DNA of 22,573 nt from Isoetes engelmannii (GCA_011763485.2 JAANSK020256607.1:1-22573), one strand, 5' to 3'; shown: positions 12,401-18,954, counted from the first letter of the stretch. Numbers and translations: made by a program. Notes: generated by a model not told the origin, from the letters alone.

Positions 12401-15400
12401 TCTCTCGTGATACGAGAGAGCAATACGAAAAGAGAAATGTCCATGCATGTTCCATGAACTAACAAGCAGTACCACCAAAATCCTAAAGAAAGAAAAGTTC
12501 AATATATCCCATCTCATTTCACCAATGTTTGATGTCTGTATTACTGATTGTAATTGTCTTCTTCATGTGACATGTCACATGATTTTCCAATGGTACACAC
12601 TCAAGCAGAGGATTCCTTCATCCTGTACAGTACGCAGCATGGTGACCTGGCATGATCACCTCCATAAACCTCTGTTAAGTGTGTCGCGGCAATTTTCAAG
12701 TATATGCTCAACGCTAACTAGGCCTATGAAGCTAAACAAATGAGTCATGTCATTTGTCCCTTTAACTTGAGCAACGTTGGAGATCCAAAATATGTTGTTT
12801 GATAGCTCTTTGCATCTTAAGTCAATTTGATTGCCCCAGCATTATTATTTTTTAGTGGGGATGGCATAATTGGAAGTTTCAATTCATAATGCTTTGAGTT
12901 TAGTGTCTGTAGTACTGATGTTAAGATTGTATGTCCGCCGTAGACTTTTATTGTCTATATGATTCGCTGCAAAATCTGCGCCAGTGAATGAAATCTGCGG
13001 TCTAGAAGATGAAGCTCTTACCTAATAAAAGCACTTCTTAAAACGTTGTGGCCTTGTGTACTTATTTAATTGTGCCTCACGAGCAAGCAACACGTCTGTG
13101 AGAAAAGTCGCTAGTTTCCATGATGGCAACTGGAAAACAGTATAGATAGTCACACAGTCTGCTGTCTGGATCTGGTATTGCTCTCTTCTAGATGTATAAG
13201 CTGCAATCTCCACTTCCACTATCCTTGATTGGACCTCGGTATTTTATGCCACCTTCCACACTCGACTTGTAGGTGATGGGAGCTAACCCTCATTCGACAA
13301 ATCTGGTGTCTAGATGAGATTGGTAGATGGTCTATCAAGTACTTGTGGTTCTGCTACGTAACATCACCATGGAATGTCTATTGAAGTTCATTTTTCCCTG
13401 TAGATTGGCCCATTGTTTATCAATGAATTTGGTTCGAACAAGGCACGAATGGCCTCTGCTTGTGATGTCCATTCTAATGTCCCATCTTTGTAGCCACAAT
13501 ATTCCATCTGCATGCCAATCACTTTCTTTGCTTTCTTCCATTGCCTTATATGGTAGTCTATCATGTGGTGAAGCCTTAACTCTAGCTACATAGACGAGGT
13601 ATAGATAGGGTACTTCTCTAATGGCAACATACCAGCCTCAGGAAGCATCATTGGATATGGTGTTTGAAGTTTTAACTCCTAGCTCATCCATTAGAAAAAC
13701 GTTTTTGGACTACTAGATCTTTCCATTTGTTTCTTTGCCAAACCCGGTCCCCATATCTGGCATCCATACAATTACAGGCATAACTAAAACTCGATATAAA
13801 TGAAGTCGCATGGTCCAGTCCCAAAGCTGAATTGTTTTAGACTTGGCTTGCATTGCGTATAGAGCTTTCTTTCTACCAATAACCTTCTTACTTATGGCTG
13901 TATTCCATCTATAACTTCTTGTTTGTTCTATTTTCAAATATTTATAACTTTGAGCATGCTCAAATGTGAGTATTTTTGTTTTATCAAGATTGACTGACAT
14001 TCCTGCTTGATCTCAAAAGAATGATAGCACGTTTATATGCTGCTGCAAACCATCTGTAGTCCGTGCGAGCATTATGTCGTCTGCATACAAGAGAAGCCTG
14101 ATAATGTATCTTGCAAGCACTACCCCGTCAAAGCAATTTCTGTTAAGCCATCCTTCTGGTTCATCAATATAGATGCCAACTAAGATTGGAGATGCAGGGC
14201 AACCTTGTTTGACACCAAGATTGCTGATTATTTGCTTATCACATTTTTTATCCAATGGGGTGCTCAAGTTAGCATGCATTTGCTGATATAACCTTGCTAT
14301 CGCAAGTTGCAGTTCCCATTCATGGCATGAAGCCTATCCATAAGCTTTTTGTGGGCTACAGTGCAAATGTTCTTCTCAGATCTACAAAGCATCCATACAT
14401 TGCCCTGTTTATTCCCGTAGACTTCACAATGGCTGCTCTTATTGTCGCTACCTGATCTATAGTGGAGTAACCTGCACGAAAACCCGCCTGTCCATCAGCT
14501 CTGATATCGTGTTCCTCGGCCCATCTAGACATAAGGCTACTTATCAAGACTGGTGTGCTTCCTGCCCATTTTATCATCTCTGCTCTGAGCTCGTCTATAT
14601 CTGCGGCCTTGCCACTTGCAAGCTTTCTGATGGAGTCTCCTATATCCTGTGATGTGAATATGGGCTCCATTGTCATATGTTCTATATACATAATTATATA
14701 AGTCAAGGGCATCTACATAACTGTTTTCTGTATGCGATGTGCTCAATTATTTCGTGTGTGAGACCATCAGGTCTAGAAGACGTGTAAAAAGTATACAAGA
14801 GAAACTTTGCTTTCCAAAGATCATAACGTGCTCTCAGCCAGAGCAACATTAGGCTCCATACTCTCGCCATCTCAATACATATGCATATGATGTTTATAGT
14901 CGGTAGTGTACCTATCCCTTAATTTAAGGCCTCAATCAGATAGTCTCCAATTGCGCTTTCTTGGATATTGAGAAATTTTGGCAAAGAATTGACATTGATC
15001 CCACTTTTCTGCGCTTCATCTTCTATCTCATTTGATTTACAAACTTAATGCGGCAGTGATGAGGGAGGATAGTCCAGTTTTCCTTGTATGTTCATTTTTA
15101 CCAATCCTAGTATCTCATTATCATAGTTGTCTTTGTTGAAACCATGATATAGTAGTTACTTCGCTTCACCCAAGTTAAAGAGAATTCTTGTTCAATTAGT
15201 TCTGCTGTACCTGAGCGGAAACAATGTTATTCCATAAGTTGAATTTGTGACCAGCTCTCTTGTTGATGATAAATTGTAATACCAATTCTTTTATCTAAAA
15301 TGCAGTGGCGCTATCAGCTTTGAATATGGCAGCTAAAAAGTTTCCTCTTCATGCTAAATCTCGTATGCAAGTTATGCAGCTACAACTTATTCACAATCAG

Positions 15401-16430
15401 GCACTCAATCGGTAGGGCAGTATTTGTGTCTCTGCCCAATATGAATTGTTTTTAATTGGATTGAAAAGTTTACAGTGGTAATATAAAACTTGCACAAAGA
15501 GCATGTGCGGAGCTTTCAGCAATGGTGTCACCTGTATTGGGTGTAGATATGGATCTTAAAGTGGAATCAAGTTATTGTCACATTCGTACACTCCTTGCAT
15601 GTGGGCAAATTACTGAAGCTGCAGGGGAAGCACATGCATTGTTTGCTCTGTGCTACAAACACGATATGCAAATCGAGAGTATACGTGCACTTCTACTTAT
15701 TGCTGATATTCATAAGGTGCCAAAGCTCCTTAACAATCACTTATGACCCTTAAAATGCTTGCTTATGAGATTAATTCAAAATAGTGCAATTCAGAAAGCA
15801 GGGAGTTCAGTGACGGGTTTACCCTATGTCTTAGCAAGCTTAACATTATGTCGGTCTTTGAACCTGGATTTTCTGCATGCAACATCAATGGTGACGCTTG
15901 CTGAGCTGTGGTTGAGTCTGGGAGTTGACCATGCTGAGCGTGCTTTACAACTGATACATCAATGTCTGCCGTTGATCCTGGGACATGGCGGTCTTCAGCT
16001 ATGTTCCCGTGCAAACCTAGCCATTGCTCGATGCCATTTCAGTAACCCCAACTTTACAAGTATATCTGCTTTCTCTTCCATTTTCATTATTCTGTAAGAT
16101 ACTAATGGAAATGTTTGTCTACAGTTATGTCCGATCCTGATGCTGTTCTAGATCCTCTTGCACGTGCATCAGAAGGCTTTATGGCACTAGAGGTAAATAG
16201 TCTTCTTTGTTATTGCATCATGAACAAACTTTTATAAATTTTGCTGACTGATGAATAAATCTATCCAGGATTGGGCACTTGCATCAGAAGCCTTCTATTT
16301 ACTGGCAATTGTATGGGATACTCTTGGTCAAACCTGTGAAAGGGATCAGGCTGCAGAATCATTTCAGCAATGTATGCTTGATCTGAATGCAGCACAAAAT
16401 TCTCAGTCAGCTGTGTTGCCAGTTGTCTAG
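276..16430 (+). CDS. APC5: Anaphase-promoting complex subunit 5 (APC5), 3' part, 12 exons
   Basis: Joined exons: 276-402, 1326-1358, 1455-1706, 4939-5016, 5706-5977, 6057-6116, 11812-11879, 15306-15411, 15476-15716, 15795-16059, 16125-16192, 16269-16430 (stop TAG 16428-16430). They give about 576 residues. Plant APC5 is roughly 900 residues as I recall, so the N-terminal third lies left of the window. All 11 introns are GT-AG and all junctions keep phase with no internal stop. Landmarks shared with Arabidopsis APC5 (from memory) include a MHTHFGH-like helix, LxxATSWELYGSAPM-like (here [12 protein letters not shown]), GVDMxLKVE, IHKK-G, GLPYxLAS, LAELWLxLG and LILGHGGL. The family is helical TPR-like and acts in the nucleus/cytosol as a structural subunit of the APC/C E3 ubiquitin ligase, which drives cyclin and securin degradation. 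The four large introns hold retroelements; the last four introns are only 64-78 bp. No coding damage is visible, so the gene is probably functional. Confidence 0.93.
421..640 (-). mobile_element. LINE 3' tail fragment in APC5 intron
   Basis: On the minus strand, 421-540 aligns by eye with the LINE end at 7610-7730. Shared blocks are TCCTAGATG, ATTTATTTGGTCT, GGGTC-CTG and GTTAATAAA, followed by a pyrimidine run (TCTTTTTTTCTTTCC). This is a 5'-truncated insertion whose tail points towards the left of the window. Two copies of GGCTGCTGCTTTT lie at about 639-667 (+ strand). The left boundary near 421 is clear; the right one is a guess. Confidence 0.6.
668..1325 (+). other. APC5 intron remainder, no recognised content
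   Basis: AT-rich intron sequence up to the acceptor at 1325. The short open frame at 638-826 has no recognisable homology and no coding look. Confidence 0.5.
1326..1358 (+). CDS. APC5: APC5 exon b, 33-nt microexon
   Basis: Eleven whole codons, [11 protein letters not shown], sit between TGCAG (ending 1325) and GTAAAG (1359). They match the ALEVLTEAVRVSQQ-type helix of plant APC5. Both junctions are phase 0, so skipping this exon would remove 11 residues without shifting frame. Confidence 0.88.
1455..1706 (+). CDS. APC5: APC5 exon c
   Basis: 84 codons in phase 0, from [18 protein letters not shown] to LALAKFDLK, between TTTGCAG and GTATGG. It continues the ANAPC5/TPR-like core. The middle contains a low-complexity glycine/valine/leucine linker ([12 protein letters not shown]) where plant homologues vary, followed by a conserved basic helix [19 protein letters not shown]. 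Confidence 0.92.
1707..2039 (+). other. APC5 intron, left of the first copia element
   Basis: Begins with the donor GTATGG. I see no recognisable protein or repeat. It may include more decayed copia sequence, but nothing supports that directly. Confidence 0.5.
4332..4489 (+). repeat. 3' LTR of copia element 1 (approximate)
   Basis: The LTR follows the polypurine run and shares with the LTRs of element 2 a TGAnGACrTCAC block, a GGCAT block and TATATAAGCC. The TATA-like box is at 4410-4417. The right edge is placed by length comparison with the roughly 190-bp LTR of element 2 and ends at a CA; it is uncertain. Confidence 0.55.
4363..4375. promoter_or_regulatory. ACGTCA-type palindrome in LTR promoter region
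   Basis: GTGACGACGTCAC reads as GTGACG and its reverse complement around one central base, about 35 bp before the TATA-like TATATAAG at 4410. ACGT-core palindromes are binding sites of plant bZIP factors. A related TGATGACATCAC stands at the same place in the 5' LTR of element 2, so it is probably an ancestral LTR promoter motif. No activity is implied. Confidence 0.4.
4490..4938 (+). other. APC5 intron, right of copia element 1
   Basis: AT-rich, with no recognisable protein or repeat. It ends at the acceptor TGGCTGCAG (4938). Confidence 0.5.
4939..5016 (+). CDS. APC5: APC5 exon d
   Basis: 26 codons in phase 0 ([11 protein letters not shown] to PLDVCK) between GGCTGCAG and GTCAGT. They align with the HVQRPLLSFGPK...VCK stretch after the KFEL helix of Arabidopsis APC5 (from memory). 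The upstream intron is 3232 bp because of a copia insertion. Confidence 0.87.
5081..5392. repeat. 155-bp imperfect tandem duplication in APC5 intron
   Basis: Copy 1 is about 5081-5234 and copy 2 about 5236-5392. Shared blocks include TTTGATCAATTTTT, GCCACATTTTAC, AAGGCAAGGA, GTAATATATTGTT, GATTGGGTTTTGCAT and TAGTCAGAAATTCAGGTCC. The copies differ by scattered substitutions and short indels, so the duplication is not recent. It lies inside the 689-bp intron 5017-5705. Confidence 0.9.
5393..5705 (+). other. APC5 intron remainder
   Basis: No recognised features beyond the acceptor GATGCACAG. It is AT-rich intron sequence. Confidence 0.5.
5706..5977 (+). CDS. APC5: APC5 exon e
   Basis: The exon starts [11 protein letters not shown] after GATGCACAG and ends with [17 protein letters not shown] plus two bases of a serine codon, before GTAATA. 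It comprises a poorly conserved Ser/Gly/Pro-rich linker followed by the strongly conserved SWELYG motif of APC5. Confidence 0.92.
6057..6116 (+). CDS. APC5: APC5 exon f (60 nt)
   Basis: The exon completes the split serine and reads [15 protein letters not shown], matching the YGSAPMARMNTLVYA region of APC5. It follows a 79-bp intron (acceptor GGAAGCAG). It ends with two bases of another split serine codon at 6116, before GTATGT, the donor of the 5.7-kb intron. Confidence 0.9.
6117..6605 (+). other. Start of the 5.7-kb APC5 intron
   Basis: Begins with the consensus donor GTATGT. I recognise no protein or repeat before the LINE fragment. Confidence 0.5.
6961..6995. repeat. Perfect 12-bp inverted repeat, 11-nt loop
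   Basis: CATCCTGGGTAC (6961-6972) and GTACCCAGGATG (6984-6995) are exact reverse complements, separated by 11 bases. The hairpin lies within the LINE fragment, just before the conserved [10 protein letters not shown] coding stretch. Confidence 0.9.
7675..7687. repeat. Small hairpin in LINE 3' tail
   Basis: GACCC-TAT-GGGTC lies about 20 bp before the AATAAA/TTC tail. The matching tail in 421-480 (minus strand) keeps the GGTCT...GGGTC part. LINE reverse transcriptases of several clades recognise 3'-terminal stem-loops; that role here is inference. Confidence 0.45.
7829..8019 (+). repeat. 5' LTR of copia element 2
   Basis: Aligns with 9672-9832, sharing GTCACTGCA, TATATAAG, CAGTTAGTT/TTAGTTAGTT, TTTCCTAG and CTTCTGTAGCTTTCTTC-ACCATGAATA. 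It ends TCTACA directly before the primer-binding site. The TATA-like box is at 7913-7920. The left edge is approximate (within about 10 bp). Confidence 0.75.
8020..8031 (+). other. Primer-binding site, initiator-Met tRNA type
   Basis: TGGTAGCAGAGC follows the LTR end directly and closely resembles the TGGTATCAGAGC primer-binding site common in plant Ty1/copia elements, which pairs with the 3' end of initiator methionine tRNA. Confidence 0.75.
9672..9921 (+). repeat. 3' LTR of copia element 2 with duplicated end
   Basis: The LTR starts TGTTAG after CAGGAGTGG and has a TATA-like TATATAAG at 9732-9739. The terminal part CTTCTGTAGCTTTCTTC-ACCATGAATA occurs twice (from 9790 and from 9869). The second copy continues to AATGTCTACA at about 9921, the same terminal bases as the 5' LTR. 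Confidence 0.65.
9791..9984. repeat. Staggered duplication at the element 2 right end
   Basis: TTCTGTAGCTTTCTTC recurs at a 79-bp offset (9791 and 9870), while CTGCAGTGGAACAGTAATGT recurs at a 115-bp offset (9826 and 9941). The second copy contains 36 bp, including the LTR end, that the first lacks. The copies also share TTTGAGAGATGAATGTTC. Confidence 0.85.
9985..10040. repeat. 28-bp tandem repeat, two copies
   Basis: GCTTCCCTGGCAAAACAG, followed by RYTTGAGCAT, occurs at 9985-10012 and again at 10013-10040 with two differences. It adjoins the staggered duplication on its left. Confidence 0.9.
10041..10611 (+). other. APC5 intron, no recognised content
   Basis: AT-rich, with no ORF or repeat I can name. 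Confidence 0.5.
10612..10780 (+). mobile_element. Second copy of the LINE segment seen at 6606-6775
   Basis: Shares with 6606-6775 the blocks GAATGAA, GAAAGAT-GAGA-AA, ACAAAG-GAG, TAACTCTGCTGAA, TGATGACGT and CCTCA...TCATC, in the same order and orientation. It lacks the conserved C-terminal ORF2 region, so it is a short internal relic of the same LINE family. Confidence 0.6.
10796..10820. repeat. 11-bp inverted repeat, 3-nt loop
   Basis: AACCCTTTAAC, ATG, GTTAACGGGTT: the arms pair at 10 of 11 positions. It lies just right of the LINE relic. Confidence 0.8.
10821..11811 (+). other. APC5 intron remainder
   Basis: No recognised gene or repeat, apart from a T10 run near 10887. It ends with the acceptor CTGTTCCAG at 11811. 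Confidence 0.5.
11812..11879 (+). CDS. APC5: APC5 exon g (68 nt)
   Basis: Read as [20 protein letters not shown], matching DAELAYLKLIQHLALYKGYK of Arabidopsis APC5 (from memory). The acceptor is CTGTTCCAG and the donor GTGAGA. The exon is isolated between introns of 5695 and 3426 bp, and only frame continuity with its neighbours makes it recognisable. Confidence 0.9.
11880..12291 (+). other. Start of the 3.4-kb APC5 intron
   Basis: Donor GTGAGA. Short open frames exist on both strands around 11950-12220 but show no family resemblance. Confidence 0.5.
12292..12371. repeat. Perfect 40-bp tandem duplication
   Basis: The unit AGTATCATTACAATCACTCG, continued by 20 more bases ending TATAT, stands at 12292-12331 and again at 12332-12371 without a difference. 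The identity implies a recent event in an otherwise old intron. Confidence 0.95.
12397..12423. repeat. Perfect 12-bp hairpin, 3-nt loop
   Basis: TTGCTCTCTCGT (12397-12408), GAT, ACGAGAGAGCAA (12412-12423) are exact complements. It starts 25 bp right of the 40-bp tandem duplication. Confidence 0.95.
12563..12582. repeat. Perfect 20-bp palindrome
   Basis: TCATGTGACA followed at once by its reverse complement TGTCACATGA, with no spacer. The repeated CACATG/CATGTG cores are E-box-like, but a binding function is not supported inside this intron. Confidence 0.95.
12583..13329 (+). other. APC5 intron between palindromes and LINE
   Basis: Mostly AT-rich. The minus-strand open frame at 13022-13219 may belong to the decayed LINE to its right, but I cannot match it to a known domain. 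Confidence 0.35.
13330..14800 (-). mobile_element. Decayed LINE reverse transcriptase, antisense in APC5 intron
   Basis: Reading the minus strand, the RT motifs appear in order: [20 protein letters not shown] near 14.6 kb, [22 protein letters not shown] near 14.47 kb, [11 protein letters not shown] near 14.37 kb, [20 protein letters not shown] near 14.2 kb and YADDIMLA (YADD at 14076-14087). Thumb-like sequence follows to about 13.72 kb and a weaker continuation to 13.33 kb. The catalytic aspartates of FVD and YADD are still present. The segments lie in several frames with gaps, so it is a pseudogene. The GFRxGYSTxDQ and KQGCPxSPxL motifs fit RTE/Jockey-like non-LTR elements rather than the common angiosperm L1 form. 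No endonuclease domain was recognised to the right. Confidence 0.85.
14801..15305 (+). other. APC5 intron right of LINE
   Basis: Possibly the worn region upstream of the LINE RT (minus strand to about 15.1 kb), but no endonuclease motif is visible. It ends with the acceptor AAATGCAG. Confidence 0.4.
15306..15411 (+). CDS. APC5: APC5 exon h
   Basis: Reads [18 protein letters not shown] followed by [16 protein letters not shown], the FAALKVAEEKF...LLLKLQLLHERAL helices of APC5. The acceptor is AAATGCAG and the donor GTAGGG. The junction splits an arginine codon. Confidence 0.92.
15476..15716 (+). CDS. APC5: APC5 exon i
   Basis: About 80 residues: [29 protein letters not shown], then a helix pair ending [12 protein letters not shown]. 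These are conserved TPR-like helices of the APC5 C-terminal half. The exon is bounded by TTTACAG and GTGCCA; the intron before it is only 64 bp. Confidence 0.94.
15795..16059 (+). CDS. APC5: APC5 exon j
   Basis: Begins [19 protein letters not shown] after ATTCAG and includes [17 protein letters not shown] and [12 protein letters not shown], among the best conserved stretches of plant APC5. The acceptor at 15794 gives the expected IHKK-AG junction. The donor GTATATC follows one base of a split isoleucine codon. Confidence 0.94.
16125..16192 (+). CDS. APC5: APC5 exon k (68 nt)
   Basis: Reads [22 protein letters not shown], the SDTVLDSLRQASDELQALE counterpart. It lies between TCTACAG and GTAAAT and is flanked by 65- and 76-bp introns. 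Confidence 0.92.
16269..16430 (+). CDS. APC5: APC5 last coding exon
   Basis: Reads [20 protein letters not shown] and ends QSAVLPVV with TAG at 16428-16430. It matches the C-terminal EASYLMAMVYDKLGRLDEREEAA helix of APC5. The tail after SFQQC is short and variable, as in homologues. Confidence 0.93.
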   Translation, partial: DWALASEAFYLLAIVWDTLGQTCERDQAAESFQQCMLDLNAAQNSQSAVLPVV

Positions 16431-16880
16431 GAGGCTAGATTTGAGTCCATTATATAAATTTGCTTTTAGTTGTAAAATTTTATCCGAACAAAATAACTAG
16501 TTAGGCTATGAGTAATGTGGAGATTGCAAAGCGAAAATTGACAGACGGGAGCTGGGGTTGAAGACTGATTCTACAAGTTTCTCAACCAGTAAATTCAGTT
16601 ATAAACAAAGCAATCACGAAAAAGGATGTCAAAGGCGAATATTTAATTTAGTTTCTGTTGTGACCAACAGTGTAATCTGCTTCATTAATACAGTTTCAAA
16701 CAGTATGTTGTTTTCCCCTTGTGCAAATCAAAGTTTTGAAAACTTTATATGTGAAAACGAGTGACTCAATTTCAAATAGAATTCAGTTTCATTCAATTAG
16801 AACTCGTAATTATTACTGAATATACGTTGTGCACACAATAGAATATAGAATAAAACAAGAAATGAAAGCAACAGTCAATA
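16431..16880 (+). other. APC5 3' UTR and flank
   Basis: AT-rich sequence after the stop codon. There is no AATAAA within the first 400 bp; TATATAAATT at about 16451 and AAATAAC at about 16490 are weak near-upstream candidates for 3'-end formation. Plant polyadenylation signals are loose, so the transcript end cannot be fixed. Confidence 0.4.
16849..16854 (+). terminator. Possible AATAAA polyadenylation signal
   Basis: First exact AATAAA after the APC5 stop, about 420 bp downstream. It would imply a long 3' UTR, and chance occurrence in AT-rich DNA is quite possible. Confidence 0.2.
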
Positions 16881-17032
16881 TCATTGCGGGTTCGTCACTT
16901 TTTCCTTCCATTCCAAAGTGATGAGCTCTTATTTTTTGCTAGTCATCTCTTTTTGTTTGCACACCAAAGTGCATGATCCCCTTTCATTGCTAGTCTACCC
17001 TTTTTCTTTGCATCCCAAAGTGCATAAATTGT
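16881..17032. repeat. Three-copy imperfect 51-bp tandem repeat
   Basis: Each unit runs TTGCTAGTC-(T/C)-rich stretch-CTTTTT-TTTGCA-CCAAAGTGCAT. The CCAAAGTG block starts at 16913, 16964 and 17015, exactly 51 bp apart. The first unit is the most diverged. Confidence 0.85.
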
Positions 17033-17753
17033 TGTCCTAATCAACTCAAGTATAGCTCATTTTGTTAATTCAAAGAGGCCCTTATCTTTCTTCATATAAT
17101 TTTGACTTAGAACATCAACAAACTAACTCTTTAAAATAGCAATAGATCAATGGAAGTATCATGCAAGCGATGTGGTTTTATATTTCTTTTGAAATAATTG
17201 ACTCATAATATTCCTCGCATGCAATATTTTGGCAAATAATAGAACTAGAACTTGCAAGTGAGATTCCTTCCAATCATCATATCTTGAGTGGTTATTTTTC
17301 TTCCAATCGAGACATCACTACCACCAATATATATATACATATTATTCTTTTATTCCAAACAAAATTCATCAAGGCAATTTTTAAACTTAGTAATTTTTAC
17401 ACTTAATTTACCTATACAATTATAGACCACACGAGCCGATTCATCAATAAACATGATTTCTTCAAAAGATTCACATGCGTTTTCCATGGTGAGTACATTT
17501 GAGTAATGCAATGGAATGAAATGATTCTAGGATAATGCCTTCTCAACCATGTAACATCACATCTAATCCTTCTCATCAGTACAAACATTTGTAGCAATAA
17601 ACTTGTGCGGATCCAACTCAAAATCCTTGTTAAAAACAATAATGTAAACATTTTTAAGAGTAACTTTATTATCTTGAAGTGCCTAAGAGGTCCACATAGC
17701 TCACATATAACTCATTTTTTCCACTCTCTTTTTTGTATTTGTGGTTGTTCATA
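17033..17753. other. Intergenic, no recognised gene
   Basis: Strongly AT-rich, with a TATATATATA run near 17330. The 79-codon minus-strand open frame at 17412-17651 shows no homology I recognise. Confidence 0.5.
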
Positions 17754-17823
17754 GGAGATCTGTGTCTTTTGGGTTTTTTGCCAAAATTCACAAAGCCAAC
17801 GGGAGACCTGTGTCTTTTGGGTT
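17754..17823. repeat. 22-bp direct repeat, 48-bp offset
   Basis: GGAGATCTGTGTCTTTTGGG at 17754 recurs as GGAGACCTGTGTCTTTTGGG at 17802, each followed by TT. It lies just beyond the 3' side of the tRNA-like segment when read on the minus strand. Confidence 0.9.
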
Positions 17824-17894
17824 AATATATGGCCGTTGGTTAATGACATATAAATCCTATTTCAACATATCAATAAAGATGCCATGGAAGAGAT

Positions 17895-17975
17895 TTGTGA
17901 GACTCAAGTCTCGAACTCTGAGAAATAGTTGTTATAAGATTAGCATCTTTGTCTTACCACTAGACCAGTGGCCCA
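17895..17975 (-). mobile_element. tRNA-like segment, candidate SINE head
   Basis: The minus strand reads GGGCCACTGGTCTAGTGGTA, with a strong polymerase III A box TGGTCTAGTGG (17957-17967) and a B-box-like GAGTTCGAGAC (17908-17918), spaced 38 nt apart. In between, AAGAT-GCTA-ATCTT could form a worn anticodon-type stem. There is no acceptor-stem pairing good enough for a real tRNA. The body would run left towards about 17740. A degraded tRNA or chance are the alternatives. Confidence 0.5.
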
Positions 17976-18275
17976 ATGCTATGGGAATCCCGACGACCAT
18001 GTTTTCTGTGCACTACTCTAATGTAACTTGTGTTTTGACTAGCATTCGAATGCCAACTTGTTTAGGATTGGATGTGGCTAGCTTCTTTGTAGCAGGATTT
18101 GGTGTGGGCTTGCCAGTTATGAGTGCACATCTAAGCACAGTTTCGTTAACTATGGACAAATCTTGAATTCGTGGACTTTTTTAGAAATTCACACGGACAC
18201 GACACAAAAATGATTTTATTGATCATGTTATACATTCAGTTAACTGTGCTCTTCAACTAGAGCTGAGTACGTTTC
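17976..18275. other. Intergenic left flank of copia element 3
   Basis: No recognised gene. The five bases GTTTC (18271-18275) next to the LTR are the candidate target-site copy; the partner lies outside the window. Confidence 0.4.
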
Positions 18276-18943
18276 TGTTAGAAATTGCACTACTTAATCT
18301 CAATAAACACAACTTTGCTTCACCAAGCAATCCTTCAATTTCAACTATTCCAATTCAAAACTTAATCGAATCCACAAATGTTGGTAAGTGGCTATCTCCT
18401 TAATATCAAATAAATTCACTAAACCATCGAAAACAATATATAACCTTAGAGTCAAAATTCGTGCTACTGTAGCACCAGTGCACTGTAGCACCCAATGCTC
18501 CAACACCAAATAATCGATTCCTTAGGCACCAATTGGAACCACTAGTGCCTAGTTCCTCCTTGAATGCATAATCCGGAATGGTCTAATCGTCCTATCTGCT
18601 TCTGCAAATATATCTGTGATGCTCGACGGTTGTGCAGGGAATCTAACATTTCGGTTCGATAGCTGCTGAATTCGAAATGCTATTACCTCCAGATTTCAGG
18701 TACAGCTCAACACACTATAATGGCAAATTTGCCCCCTTTTAAAAACCTTCGACCATTGAGCCAATTTAATTTCATGATCAACCATGTAACCATGTATATT
18801 CCTTTTCTAGCCATGTTCTTTGCATCCATGTTCCATGTACCCTGTAAGTATGTGCTCAGATCATTTAACCGTGCAATCTGTGAACCAAGTTCTTAACCCT
18901 GGCTCATCTCTAATCATGTTATGCAATGACCAAATATCTAACA
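18276..18943 (-). repeat. 3' LTR of copia element 3 (668 bp)
   Basis: The left end TGTTAGA (18276-18282) and right end TCTAACA (18937-18943) form a perfect 7-bp terminal inverted repeat with the canonical TG...CA. On the minus strand the LTR follows the purine run GAAGGAGGAA, a standard polypurine tract, and the RNase H end lies about 20 bp further upstream. Confidence 0.82.
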
Positions 18944-18954
18944 TTCCTCCTTCA
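18944..18954 (-). other. Polypurine tract of element 3
   Basis: The minus strand reads GAAGGAGGAA directly before the LTR start TGTTAGA; this is the usual plus-strand primer site of LTR retroelements. Confidence 0.75.

Noticed and set aside
12650-12670. GGTGA...TCACC inverted match in the 3.4-kb intron
   Set aside because: Only 5-bp arms; expected by chance.
17895-17975. A functional tRNA gene
   Set aside because: The A and B boxes are present, but no acceptor stem or 7-nt anticodon loop forms.
17741-18166. 141-codon + strand open frame
   Set aside because: It runs across the 22-bp direct repeats and the tRNA-like segment on the opposite strand. The protein has no recognisable motif, so it is an accidental frame.
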